Shown here piece by piece: positions 37,792-53,880 of a stretch of DNA of 64,000 nt. The position numbers and the translations under genes are program-made. The notes beneath the pieces are model-generated. The model saw only the letters and a program-made list of their open reading frames with translations. It was not told the origin of the DNA and did not search any database. This DNA comes from Brachyhypopomus gauderio (taxonomy: Eukaryota; Chordata; Actinopteri; Gymnotiformes; Hypopomidae), in the NCBI RefSeq assembly GCF_052324685.1, contig NW_027506890.1:62501-126500 (forward strand), in the 5' to 3' direction. Within the stretch, counting starts at the first letter, position 1. Every line of letters begins with the position of its first letter.

Positions 37792-40303
37792 TCAGTAGTG
37801 TGCTTTTAAGTGCTTTAAAAAGAGATGGGTCTTCAGTCTGCGTTTGAAAACCGCGCGAGAGTTCGCTGTTCGGATAGCCAGTGGAAGTTTGTTCCACCAT
37901 CTGGAAGCCAGGACAGAGAAGCATCTTGTTGCGTGTCTTCCATAAATCTTGAGGGATGGCGGGTCAAGCCGAGCTGTACTTGCAGCGCGAAGGGCTCGAG
38001 GTGCGGATCGACTCTTGACCATTGCCATAAGGTATGAAGGTCCATTTTTGGCTTTGTAGGCAAGCATTAGAATTTTAAACTGTATGCGAGCAGCCACGGG
38101 AAGCCAGTGAAGGGAGCGCAGCAGTGGAGTGACATGAGTGAACTTGGATAGATTGAAGACAAGCCTTGCTGCTGCATTCTGGATCAGTTGCAAGTGCCTG
38201 ATGGCCTGCAGAGGAAGACCAGCCAGGAGCGTGTTGCAGTAGTCGAGCCTTGAAATGACAAGAGACTGGACAAGCACCTGGGAGGCCTCCTGAGAGAGGA
38301 AGGGTCGGATACGTCGGATGTTGTAGAGAAAGTATCTGCATGACTGAGTCAGGTTCGTAATATGGGCAGAGAACGACAACTGGTCATCCAGAGTCACCCC
38401 AAGGTTTCCTGCATCTTTAGACGGAACAATAAAAGAGTTCTCAAAGGCTGCTGAGGACCTATAGCTCCAGGGATGAACAGCAGCTCAGTCTTGCTGGGAT
38501 TGAGCTTTAGATGATGAGCTGCCATCCATGAAGAGATGTCAGTCAGACATGCAGAGATACGCCTGCAAACCTGAGTATCAGATGGTGGGAAGGAAAGCAT
38601 TAGTTGAGTGTCATCAGCATAGCAGTGGTACGAGAAACCACGAGAGGTAATTACATCACCAAGAGAACGGGTGTAGCGTGAAAAGAGGAGAGGACCTAGC
38701 ACTGAGCCTTGAGGGACACCAGTAAGGAGCCTGCAAGGAGCAGATGTAGACCCACTCCATGTTACCTGGTAAGAACGCCTCTCTAGATAGGACTCAAACC
38801 ACTTCCATGCAGAGCCCGCAATTCCCAGGTCAGCGAGGACAGATAGGAGGATCTTGTGGTTCACCGTGTCGAAAGCTGCAGAGAGGTCCAGAAGGATCAG
38901 AACCAATGACAGTTTGGATGCTCTTGCAGTCTGGAGCTTCTCAGTCACCGTTATGAGGGCCGTTTCTGTTGAGTGTGCTGGTTTGAAGCCCGACTGGTTG
39001 GGGTCCTGGAGCAGGTTCTGAGTGAGAAAGAGAGACAGTTGGTTGTATACAGCACGCTCAAGAATTTTTGATAGGTAAGAAAGGAGCGATACAGATCGGT
39101 AGTTGCAGACATCTGAGCTGTCCAGGGTGGGCTTCTTCAGAATTGGGACCACTCTGGCAGTCTTGAATGCAGCTGGGACCTGGCCTGATGACAAGGAGCT
39201 GTTCATTATGAACGTGATGAACGGTAACAGATCCATGGAGACTGTCTGGAAGAGTGTGGATGGAATGGGATCCAGTGGGCAGGTTGTTGGGTTGCTGGAT
39301 TTAAGTAGCTGTAGGATCTCATCTGTGGAAAGAGGAGAAAAACATGTTAAGGAATTAATGGCAAGAGGATGAGTATTGGTGAAGGAAGTAGAGAAAGAGG
39401 AAAATGACTGACGGATTTTGTTAACCTTCTCAAAGAAGGTGACTAAATCCTCCGGGGTAAGTAAAGAGGGTGGTGGGGGAGAGGGGGGTTTGAGAAGAGA
39501 GGAAAAGATACTAAAGAGCCTGCGTGGATCCGACGCTGATGCTTCCAGTTTCTCCTTTAGAAGGATGACTTGGCAGCAGTAACCTCTGTTGAGAACTTGT
39601 AGGAGAGCCTGATAGGAGTGTAGGTCAAAGTCAAGCTGGAACTTCTTCCACTTCCTCTCTGCCTTTCTTAGCTCTCTCCGGTTGCTGTGTAGGACTTCAG
39701 TCAGCCACGGGGCAGGTGGGGAGGATCTGGCTGGCCTGGAGGAAAGAGGACACAAAAGGTTAACTGCAGACAAAAGTAAAGAAAGCAATGTATCTGTGGC
39801 TGTATCCAAGGAAAGAGATAGAAAGGAATCAGGATGTGGAAGGGTAGTAAGGATAGTTGAAGCCAGAGATGAGTGAGAGATGGAGTGCAGGTTACGTCGA
39901 GAGAATGACGAGCCTGAAGGAGAGGCATTGACAGGAAGAGCAGTAAGGGAGAATGTGAAAGATAGAAAGTGATGATCTGAGCAGTGTATGGGGGTTACTC
40001 TCATATCCAGCGCTGGGGCCGGTCTGCTGAAGATCATGTCTAGGATGTTGCCTGCTCTGTGCGTTGGAGGGGTCAGGTGGAGAGCAAGGTTGAAGGATGA
40101 GAGCAGCGGTTCGAGACATGATGACTGCAGCTTGTTCGATGGAAGATTGAAGTCACCAAGGAGAATCAATGGGGTTCCATCAATGGGGAAGAGACTCAGA
40201 AGAACATCCAACTTGTCTATGAAGTTACCTAGAAGAGAAAGAGGGCGATAAATGACAATTATATGCAGTTTAGTGGGGGAAGATACAGTAACAGCATGAT
40301 ATT

Positions 40304-40306
<3 letters not shown>
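37792..40306 (-). mobile_element. L2-type non-LTR retrotransposon, 5'-truncated, one frameshift
   Basis: Two minus-strand frames cover one polyprotein. The first (40306-38394, with its first Met at 40211) has the end of an AP-like endonuclease, with LGDFN near 40150 and SDHH near 39975, then a reverse transcriptase: AAFDTVNH, GVPQGSVLGPLLF and the catalytic YADD near 38610-38630, then WMAAHHLKLNPSKTE. The second (38397-37792, 201 codons) continues GVTLDDQLSF, SRLDYCN and the conserved L2-type C-terminus SRWWNKLP. They are joined by a single-base frameshift between about 38440 and 38470. The start of the endonuclease is missing where the ORF runs into a TA repeat at 40306. The L2 assignment comes from the DDTQ RT block and the homologous tail-bearing fragment at 28.6 kb. 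Confidence 0.92.
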
Positions 40307-40387
<81 letters not shown>

Positions 40388-40392
40388 AATAT
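40300..40392. repeat. (TA)n tract inside a palindrome
   Basis: About 39 TA units at 40307-40384, flanked by TATTCAAATAT on the left and ATATTTGAATA on the right, so the whole block could form a long hairpin. It truncates the L2 ORF and separates it from another LINE remnant. Confidence 0.9.
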
Positions 40393-40564
40393 ATAGCCTA
40401 TAACTCCTCATCACCACTTTTAAAAGTAACTGTCCTTTTCATATATAACGTTTTAGCCTCTTTGGTAAACCAAGCCTTATTGTTGCTAAAAAATCATTGT
40501 TGTCTTCCCTGGGACGCAAACACTTTGTGAAAAACATATCTATGATGTAAGTATGTCTGCTTGT

Positions 40565-40990
40565 TCATATGTGCTCATGGTCTAGTTCCTGACAATAGTG
40601 TGAGATAAGAAACATAGTATGATCCAACTGTCCCAAAGGAGCATGAGATACCGCATGAAGCACTCTGTAGATGGTGTGGTAGTACTGCTCCAAAGATCTG
40701 TCTCCTCTAGTAGAGTCTGCTCCTCTAGTAGAGTCTGCTTCTAGTGGAGACTTGCTGAGACTAACTTGATTAAAATCACCCAGAGTAAAAGCAGCACAAC
40801 TCATGTAAAAGTTATGGGTTTCTATCTAGTGTGGTGAGGCACTAGGAGGCACTGTGGCCTGTGGTGAAATAAAAATGGCAACTAAAATAACCGAGGAAAA
40901 ATCTGTTGGTAGGTTCAAAAGGTTCAACCAATTTGATCACCATTGCCACTGAAAATGTGGGGCTTGGAGGCAGTTCAGCACTGACATTTC
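40565..40990 (-). mobile_element. LINE endonuclease remnant, different family from the neighbouring L2
   Basis: The minus strand reads, with one or two frame breaks, VAIFISPQATVPPSA (a decayed form of the ...VYIPPQAN... strand), then TLGDFNQVSL, STRGDRSLEQYY and APLGQLDHTMFL. These are the GDFN, T-R-G and S/LDH blocks of an endonuclease from a common fish non-LTR element. It holds stops and is not functional. The boundaries are approximate and the family is not assigned. Confidence 0.6.
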
Positions 40991-42319
40991 AACTAACCTA
41001 TTACCATAGACACAAATGATGCCATGTGCCTTCCTGTCTGATTCATGTGGAGGACATGATGAACCTGTCCATTAAATGCCCTACAGTTCTGCAGTTTCTT
41101 GTCTTTAATAATTTGGGTAATGGTTGTATGCGTATTCTGATCTGAAACCAGTTTTGTAGATAAATAAAGACCCTTGTCAAATTCTGCAGAGGCACACAGA
41201 ACCATCATGAAGCAGAATGCTCTCAGAAATCTCATCAATTGAAAAAATCTAAATGTTGATGTAACATGCTCATCAGTACAAATTTTGATGCAAGCAGAAA
41301 ACATCTTTTGAAATACTCCACATTCGTGGTCGGACTTCATCTGTGGTTTTTGTTGTGCCATTCATGTGACTGCAAAATATGGTATTCATCGGCTGCAAAC
41401 GGAAGAGAAGTCAGCCACTCATGGTGCATATTTGATTTACATTCTTCAGTCTTTCTGCAAGTGTTGCCACATTCTCATCCCTAACCATACCCCAGTCAGC
41501 AGTGATTAATGCTTACTTGGGTTTAATCTCTGTCACAGAAATATGAGAGAAATGTATGGGGCATATTTTAAGAAGTGTGCTTGTGGGACAAATTTGCCTA
41601 AATGGATAAGAGAATGATTAGTGCTTCTGGCTTCACTTTCTCTAAGGGCATGAAGTGGAGAATATCAGTTCAAGACTTTGCTATTATATCATGTAATTTA
41701 CAATTCTTGTTTTAGATTGCATAAAACATAAAAATGAACTACAGGAGGAAAAGACAGACATGGCGTGTCATGAAGATGAAGGGTGTGTACTCAGACGACC
41801 ACAGATTAATGACCATGGTTCAACATACAGGAGTGGGTGGCACCTTTCTTTTTTCTCATAAAAGCTGCTTTTATTGTCTTAATGTCACAAGGCGTGTGGG
41901 AGGTTATTTAATCATTCTCCACACATGTCCAAACTGGCCAACCAACCAACTCTCAGTTTTGGAGTAAACCCCCATATAACACTTTCTCCATTCTATAAGC
42001 TCCATTCTGTCCTTTGCCCTTAAGTTTCTTTCAGGAGTGAGAGCGCTCCTGTTTCATACCATCAAAATAATGAAGCCACATAAAACATTTTCTGTGCACC
42101 ATCCCTTCATAATTCATCTCTGATGGAGTGGTCCACGCTTGAGTTCAGCAGCTTCAGATCTGCAGGTGGCAGCGTGGTGGTGTTTCATTTTCGGAAGTGC
42201 TGCTCTCCTGAGACACAACCCAGAGGGCTGCGGCTGCTTTAAGGAGCCTTGGACCACAGCTCATTCCTCACTGATGGAGAAGTCAGCGGGCAAACCCTAA
42301 CGCCTTCCCCTTCCCGGGG
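40991..42319. other. Intergenic and mmp19 upstream, nothing recognised
   Basis: A minus-strand frame of 122 codons at 40993-41361 has no recognisable domain. It might be more of the LINE remnant to its left. Confidence 0.45.
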
Positions 42320-42326
42320 TATAAAT
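42320..42326 (+). promoter_or_regulatory. TATA box of mmp19
   Basis: TATAAAT preceded by GC-rich CCCGGGG, about 180 bases before the start codon. Initiation would be expected near 42350, leaving a 5' UTR of about 150 bases. Its presence suits an inducible gene, unlike the TATA-less pym1. Confidence 0.75.
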
Positions 42327-42499
42327 GCATACACGCTCCCTAGAGAGATGCACAGAGAACAAACAATAGAAAGACAAACACAAGCACCAGATTTGGGCCC
42401 TTAGTCACAGATCTGTACATGCAGACATAGACCGTTCAGCAGGGGACGACTTAACAGCTTCCTGCAACAGGGCTCCAGGGCTCGAGTGGAGCAGCAGAG

Positions 42500-45845
<3,346 letters not shown>

Positions 45846-45860
45846 CTCACTAGAGGGCAG
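45846..45860 (+). promoter_or_regulatory. CTCF-like motif just after the mmp19 stop
   Basis: CTCACTAGAGGGCAG resembles the CTCF core (CCACTAGAGGGCAG). A motif match only, by eye. Confidence 0.35.
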
Positions 45861-46015
45861 CAAAGCATATTAGCTTAGGCACAAACACACACACACACAC
45901 ACAAAAACATTAAGGAAATTGTACACTGATTTATTTTTAGAAAATGTATTATTGCATATTTTAAGAATTTACAGTGCCATTATTTATAACTGTCAAACTC
46001 AACTTGATAATTCAC

Positions 46016-46021
46016 AATAAA
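46016..46021 (+). terminator. mmp19 polyadenylation signal
   Basis: AATAAA about 170 bases after the stop codon, followed by TGTTTGCTTACGTG, a T/G-rich element. Confidence 0.75.
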
Positions 46022-46918
46022 TGTTTGCTTACGTGATTGCTAAACACTTGTAAATTTCTCATAATCTACTTTACATTTAAGTAATCCAAAAAATATATAT
46101 TAAGTACATTGACTTCCATTTGCTAAATATGTATCATGCATTCCACTGACTAGCCCAATGCATAATTATAGCTGTAAGATTTCCATGCTGAAAGCATCGA
46201 CCTGAAGCAATTTTCCTTTTAAAACAGAGGAGGAATGTTTGGGAATACACAGTGTCCTGTTTTGTATGTCGTCTTTATCTGTGTTTTCACTCCCAGCAAA
46301 CATGTCTAAGCAGGACGAGTATAATCACCGTCAGGGTGCCACTGGTACCCTCAAATACCACTGGCTTTGTGGAATTTTATAGAACAATGGAGTTCACATA
46401 TATATGTGCAATCCTATATGTTTTCTTATGGTAGTGCATGAAATCCAGCATAACCTAAGAACAGTCCTGAAACTCGAGATTGCTGAAATATGAATAGCAT
46501 TGCCTTCCTAGCGTGTCCCTATCTGGTCAATGCAAACAGCCACATGGGAATGTCGTCACGTAAATCTCACCATTCCCACAGAAACAGCTAATAAAGGCAG
46601 CAGCGCAGGCCTTTATCTCCAGATGAGGTCAGGGATATATTGTGTCCTGGATGGAAGAAATGTGGTATTTATAGATAAACAGTTTCCAGTTTCTTGATAC
46701 TACGCACTGCTTAAAGTTGGATAGTGTTGGGTAGTGTTGAGGGTTTAAAGTGACCACAGTGGAAAAACGGCGTTGTTAGCATCGATATAACATCACGGTC
46801 TCCACAGACTCTTATTCTGTCTGTTGGTCAATACCCTGTGTCTCTTCCCGTTAGTCCACCACGCATATAACGCAAGTCCCCTTGAGCCAGAGGCCTGTGC
46901 ACGCTCGCGCATGTGAGG
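46022..46918. other. Space between the convergent mmp19 and tmem198 genes
   Basis: Holds the downstream flank of mmp19 and presumably the tmem198 3' UTR. No minus-strand polyadenylation signal was assigned with confidence. Confidence 0.5.
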
Positions 46919-49900
46919 TCACATCCTGCGTGCTGCAGATGGCGAGGTAGCCAGAGGCACCATAGATCCCGTCTCAAAGTCGAAGTCGATCATGGTGTGG
47001 TACACAGTGCTCAGGCTGCTCATAGACGACCCTGTGCTCATCTGGCGCTCACGCAGGCTCGCCAGATAGCTCTGGGAGAAAGACGGAGAAAAACATGAGA
47101 ATAGTCAGAAATAAAAAAGTATAGTTAAACTGTCCTATGTAGTTGTTACTCATTAGCCATTTAGCAACAGTAATTTTGGCCGAAATATTTTCACAGAATC
47201 TCAGTTTTCAGGCCTTTCAATTCAGTTTCAGAGGTAGATATTGCTGTCTCGTTTATTGTTCAGAGTCAAACTTGAATGGGCAAAAAAATAACACTAAAAT
47301 AATGCACTGAATATTCTAGTTCAGCCACCAGGTGGCAGTAGTAGAATATTATTCATGTTCCTAATTCAAAATATTATAGTATTCTGATGTATTCTTTATA
47401 GCAATTAAAAAAATCAAAACAATAACCAAGAAATAACGTGCAAAATTTAGACAATATGTTCCTGGTGAGGTATAGTTGGCATGGGCGTGAGCCTAGGTGG
47501 GTTACCGGCGCGAGCACGTCTCCAGCGTAGCGCTTGAGGGGCGGCGGCCTGCGTTGGGACCTCCCCTCCGCGTGCAGGCCCGCCTCCTTCCGACGGCCCC
47601 ACTTGTGCTTATTACTCAGAGTCACTGACAGAGATGGAGAGAGTGAGTCACTTGTATGGGACTCTCAGTTAGGTAAACATCTCTGTGGGACCACGTGATA
47701 TAAGGATTCGTCCCATTAAGGCACATTTGATACAGCAGCTGTTTAGCCCCGTTCTGGCTACATTAGCGCTTTGCTTAGCATTAGCTCTGCTGTCATCACC
47801 CCTGTCCCAACTCTTCAGGTCTTCGTCAAGTTTATAGGTGTGTTAGACCAGGCAAAACACTGCCATGTCCAGTACATACAGGGAAACACTGGCTTAGACA
47901 GTCAGAGCTACCAAAACCACGTTGTGGATAACACTTTATCTGTATAGCTATGCATCAGTAGGGTTCATATGTGTGTAAGAACCGGTAGGTTCTGAGCTAA
48001 AATAGATCTGCTACATCTGTAATATGGATACTACATTCTGTTCAAGAGTACACCCACATTAGTCAAGCATTCCTGACTGGAGCCGTAAGAATCATCATCA
48101 TAATCATCATTATGACCTCCTGATTAGGTAGTGACTGATGTCTACAATGATCCACAGGTGTTCGCATGGTTGCCATGGAAACAGCAGAGATTTGTCCATG
48201 TGCTCAGTTATTTCACAATTTCACAACTGTCGTCTAATTAAGTCAATATTATGCAGCCTGGTGACGAACCTTTGAACTTAATTAATCCTGGATGTCAGGC
48301 CCTCCTGTATTCCACATGTTAATGATTTTAATGGAACACCTCATTTAGATCATTAAACTAATCAATGAAAATTTTGCGATTTTAAAATGTAGAGGTAGAT
48401 CACCTCTAAATCTCTCAGTGCAGCTTTACTCATAGGCCGGTAATTAGAACCATTGTTGTACATCACTACCCTCATCCTGGACTCTTTCACCATGGTGTTG
48501 TGGGGTTAGCTGTGTCGTGCTCTTACCCTTAGAGTGCGAGATTCCTCTGGCAGTGAATTTTATTTGCACCAGTATTCCCAGAGTGGCTAATAGAGGCCAC
48601 AGACCCAGCATTGCCCAGGTGAACCAGCACATCGCCCCCTGCTGGCTGGCCTGCAGCCCTGCGTAGGCCCGTAGTGGTAGTGCTGGCATCTCCACGTAGT
48701 AATCCACGCATGCCGTCACCACGGCAGCACCCAATGATGCCGTGGCGACTATCGTCATGGCCCTCTGCCAGCAGAGAGTCAGCATGGCGAAGAACACGCT
48801 TGTGCCCAGGACCGTGCCCACGGGGACCCACAAGGGCGTGAAGGCGGTGTGGCACTGTCCCGCCACCACCAGGGCGGCGACCGAGAGCAGCAGGCCCAGG
48901 TGGAGTCCTGTGAGGAAGAGACCCACGCAACGCACCAGCGTGGTCACCAGGCCGGCCAGCAGGCCGATGCCGAGAGACACGCCCGCCCGCGTCTCCGCAT
49001 CCAGTGGAGTGTTCAGCAGCTGCTCACAAAGGCAGACCAGGTAGCCGACGGCTGTGCCAAACACCAGGCCCGACAGGAACATCACCATCTTAAAACAGCG
49101 GTAGCCTGCAACAGGAACGGGACAGTGAGATATGGAGCAGCAATTCACTAGCTGGACCCAAACTGGCTTTTGAGGCGCAACCGGAGCCGCACAATGCTTT
49201 GGCAGTACGTGCTTTTGAGCTTTGAGGTCCATGAACCATTTTGGAGGTCCAAGAACAAATTTAGATGTGTCTTCATTATGTTGCATCTATTTTTGATATC
49301 AGATAACATCAGCCCAAACATCAGTTGGCAGCCTCTATCTGTGGATAATAATGCAGTTCACTGTAAAGTCAAAAGGTCGTTCATCCTTTGTGCTGTAAAT
49401 GGTAGCATGTCAAGCCAGGCGTAGTTATCCTGGGACCCAGAGTGTAACACCTGAACAAAGACACATCCTCACCACCCCTACAGTGTCTCTCCTGTTACTC
49501 AATGAAATCCCAGAGCTAAAGTCCAGAAAACAGGAAGTGTTGATTATTATAAAAAGATGAGGCCTACAATGGCCGGTAGTCAGCATGGGGTCGCTCAAGG
49601 AAACAAAAATGGCTTCCAACTGGGTTAAGATTTTGTGCGTTTCTTCAGTTTGTAACTTTTTCTGGACGCACCAACACTTGACATCCTTGCTGAATCACAA
49701 ACGTGATGTTTTTGATTGACCTAAAATTAGCTGTTGAAATAAATCAGATCTTATTTGGACGCGTAGCAGTATAATTCCTGTATAAGTCCAGTATAAGAGC
49801 CCATTCTATGTTGAAAGTTAATTGTTAAATTCTGAGCTCACTCTGCGATCAGACTAGGGCATGGTGGATAAAATGGTTGTGTTTACATGGACTCAGGGTG

Positions 49901-50072
49901 AATTGTCAACAAATTTCAAGACAAAATAATAAATAAATAAATGTTTTCTTTGTATTTCAACAGCAAATTAGTAATGTAATCAATAATCAATGTTAGGTAT
50001 TTTTTAACATAATGTAAATAATAGCCCCTTGCTCTCATTGTAATTTCAGGGTATTTCATATGCAGGTCAGTA

Positions 50073-50115
<43 letters not shown>

Positions 50116-50370
50116 CGTCTTTAAAGATTAAGCAGTCATTCATTTTAAATACTGTAATTTATCTCAGAGTCATATTTATTTACAACGTGATGGACATCAT
50201 ATCTCCACAAACTCACCAAAGAAGCAGTACACCACTCCTAGCAGGCAGCACAGCGAACAGGCTACTGAAGGGATGACCTCATGCTTTGTCCTGACCTCCA
50301 GAACGCAGTTGTCTGGCGTCGCTATTGTGGGCGTCACTCCCTCGGTCAAAGGAATAGAGGGGTCGGTCAT
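46919..50370 (-). CDS. tmem198: Transmembrane protein 198
   Basis: Multi-pass membrane protein; the mammalian family member has been reported to act as a scaffold helping casein kinase phosphorylate LRP6 in Wnt signalling. Four coding exons, 50370-50217, 49105-48527, 47624-47506 and 47071-46919, join in phase to 334 residues (about 360 in human, from memory). Residues about 32-50 hold the first membrane segment with LCCLLGVVYCFFGYRCFK, the family signature. Six further hydrophobic segments fill exon 2 (to about residue 230), including SLGIGLLAGL, VGLFLTGL and WAMLGLWPLLA. The cytoplasmic tail keeps RPPPLKRYAGDVLAP and SYLASLRERQ. There is no signal peptide. Neighbourhood (pym1, mmp19) suggests the tmem198b paralogue, but I cannot prove which copy this is. 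Confidence 0.93.
47324..47337. promoter_or_regulatory. CTCF-like motif in a tmem198 intron
   Basis: CCACCAGGTGGCAG is a close match to the CTCF core. Seen by eye only. Confidence 0.4.
47625..48526 (-). other. tmem198 intron
   Basis: No exon or repeat recognised. An (ATC/ATA)-rich patch lies near 48090-48112. Confidence 0.6.
49106..50216 (-). other. tmem198 intron
   Basis: AT-rich, with a (GT)n tract of about 20 units at 50075-50114. Nothing else recognised. Confidence 0.6.
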
Positions 50371-51000
50371 CTTGGCTCAGGAGATCGCAGTCTGACCCAA
50401 AATGTAGGACTAGCCTCTCAATGGAAATTTAGAGCCATCCAGGAACATCCTTATCTGTTTTTAATAGTTCAAAGAGTTAAAGAAACTCGATGGATTCAGA
50501 TCTGATTTTTAGGAGAACAAATGGAACTTCAGTACTTGACTTTATTCCAGATGCAGCAGATGTGGATGACCAAAACCCCTGAAAGAACAAAGGAAACCAC
50601 TGTTTTACAAAACCATCTCCCTTCTGAAATGTACACTCCTACACATTTTTATTAGGGACAGATGAAACAACTGTTTCAGTCACGTGCCACTGTGATTTGC
50701 TGGAGAAAAGGGAATATTGGTAGTGATTTAGATAACAAGCATTTCCTATTTAGGCATGGCTGCCAAACATCTCTAGGTTTTTCATGGGTGTTTCCTGTGC
50801 ATCTCAGTCCTCACTCCCTCACTGCAGCACAGAGGAACGTCGTCAGATCCTGTCAGTAGTGTCTTTCTCCTCCGATATATTTGAATTCTTTCTTATGTTC
50901 AATTTAACCACAAACCAATCCAGAAAAATAAATGGTTACTTCTAGAAGCACCTGTAAACTGCCCCGTTCCCAAGTTTCTCTTCCCTCTACCAGTCTCTTG

Positions 51001-51120
<120 letters not shown>

Positions 51121-51584
51121 GCCTTGTCTTCATGCACACACAGGATGCAGGTTTAGGAAGTGTTCTCTGCTTCAATGCTATGTCTCTCATTGTTTTGCAC
51201 ATATGGTGAGTTACTTCACCTTTACAGTCCTCAGTAAATCCAACAACATGCTCGACATGAGTGTGTGTCTACCAGAAGCAAAGCATACAATGAAAGGTCT
51301 ACTTTTAAATAAACCTTTAAAAATACTTTCAGAAAAAAGGACAGCCTTTATCGTGCTAAATTAATTAATCAGTTACTTAATTTAGGTGATTCAATTCCAT
51401 TTTCTGAAAGAATTATTCTTATTTACTCAAAGAAATGTAGCTCTTAAAAGATTTCTCAGTAGCATATGACTGCATTTAATAGAATCTTTCCCAGTGTTGT
51501 CAAGGCCTTCTTTACCATGGCTACTGCTTTCAGAAATGGTTTGTTTGGGGATGAAGCTGCACAAAAGCAGAGAAGGCCAGCAAA

Positions 51585-51689
<105 letters not shown>

Positions 51690-53752
51690 AATGCCCCTCT
51701 CTCATCAGTCACTCAGCAAGCACACACACCCACCCACAAACAAGCAGTGCTAATAAGTGGCCATTTCACCCACCATTTCTGCAGTATATGAAATGAGGTT
51801 TATTTCTGCTCACACACCATATTCATTCCACATTAGACAGCTAGGCTACGTATCACCATACCTGGGAATTATCAGCTATTAAACTGTGTATCAGAGAATT
51901 ATCCTTTCTGGTCGTGACAGTTATTTTTATTAAGTACATAAGTATAAAAGCGTGAAGAATGATTTTTGCTACTTTGACTCTGGTCTGATCAGAGCTTGGA
52001 TACAGCTTCACGTTAACTCCGCCCACCCCGGAGTAAACTCATTAATGCAAACACATAGTGCAGCTGTTTCAGAGTGATTTTGTGTTTGTCAGTTTGACTC
52101 CACCCTCCAGCACCCTGGATCGAAAATGAATCAATGAGGTTCAAGGCTTTGTAGCTGAGTCCATATTGATTGAGCCAGTTACGAATCCTAACTGTTTTCA
52201 TTAACAATCACCATCAATAATTAACTAATATGCCCCCATGGGTACAATCTACAAACATCACATTTGTCTGTTTTTAGTTCCTGCTTATCTAGGGAGTCTT
52301 CAGAACGTGAAATGCATGCTTGTTTAAATTCAGGTCAAGAAGCTAGATGATTTTGCTGGTTACGAATATTTTTTTGGCCATAAAAAGGAATATGTTGCTT
52401 TAGCATTGTGTTCAATGTCAATGTTGTGCTTCAAGGCGATGCACCATCCAGTGAGTTTTCCGGCATTTGATTGGAGCACACCGAATGTTTTCAGCTACAT
52501 CATACTTCTCCCATCACTAGTCACATGATCAAAATGATTGATTCTCCAGTATCTGTCAGCATGTCCAAACCAGAACACCACAGAGGATCACACCAAACGT
52601 GTTACAGACATGAAGATCATGAGGTCCTTGGCCCATTTCTGACAGCCCTAACCCTCTCTACAGCACTGGAGTGGGTCAATCTTTATCGCAAGTGTCCACA
52701 CAACTGTACAGAAACACAACTGTACAGTCATGCTCTTTAAGAACATTTTAAACTGTGACCTGGCCTTTTTTTCTGAGTCTTGCCCAAGGTTTACACGTTG
52801 TGGCAAACACTATGAAGTTATGTTCATGCATTTTACTCTCCATGGTAGATTTTGACATACAGTCCTATATCTTAGACAGGGTTTAATATTCATTAGTGAC
52901 AGCATTCACCAGTCATGCATTACTGTGATCTTCTACGTTCAGTCAGGATGTCTGCTACTGACTATTTCGCTAGAGAATTGTTTCCACTTCATAAATGTAC
53001 CCACAGTTGAATCACACTCATGTGTTACCTGTCTCTGGTTGTGTTACTCTCATGCGAAATGCTGCTTTACTGGTTTTGGCTTTGTCTGAGAGATGTATGT
53101 AAGCTGTCACATCCACACTGAACTCCACATCTTCTGTTATCTCTCTTGTGCATGACCTAATCTGGTTCAACGTCACTGTTTCATCTTAAAATCCAGTGAG
53201 CCAGTTTACTGAGCCAAAACAAAAATTGTTATCATCCAAGTACTTGCGCTCCATACATTCAGAGGTGCAAAATCTACCGTTTCTGTTCTTTACACTGTTT
53301 CTGTGCGCCCTGCTTCAGTCTTCCTCATTCACACATCTGTCCTCCAACCGACCTGTGCGAAGTGCTTGTTCAGCTCCACGTTATTTTGCTTTTCTTTGCG
53401 TGAGCTCAGAGTATTAGTATTGCCCAAAGTATTAGTAAGTAAGTAACACCCTAAACCTGTTGCCTACTGTAGGATTACGACCCAGACAGAAGGCAGCACA
53501 CTTTCCCACAGTGGGAAAGCGACACATACGTCCTCAATTTCGGCGCTAAAGCGAGAGACTTGGGGAATTTCTATTTACATTAAAACAGACATGAAAATGT
53601 AACCATTGAGAGAACTAGCAAGCTACACCAACCTCGCCAAGTAACATTTGCCTTCTTTAACATCCGTTAAAGTTACAAATCTTTGTGAACACTTTTATTC
53701 TTGCTGAATATCACAAAATAGGGACTTCATGTACAGAAAACGCAGCACTTAC

Positions 53753-53880
53753 CCTGAAATGTAGGTCCTCTGAAAAGTGAATCCTAAGAGTTTTATCTGT
53801 CCAGAGTAACTTTATAGAGAGCCCACAGCGTTCGCGAGTACACAACATTTATCAAAGGATTATGAAATAAAATCTCACGG
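53753..53880 (-). promoter_or_regulatory. Possible noncoding first exon of tmem198
   Basis: A good minus-strand donor, TTTCAGG|GTAAGTG, ends at 53753 in a region that becomes richer in CpG toward 54.0-54.2 kb. The exon start is arbitrary. Based only on the splice signal and position upstream of tmem198. Confidence 0.3.

Noticed and set aside
48529..49151. Alternative long frames over tmem198 exon 2
   Set aside because: The frame with family signatures and matching splice phases is the tmem198 one; the others are shadows.
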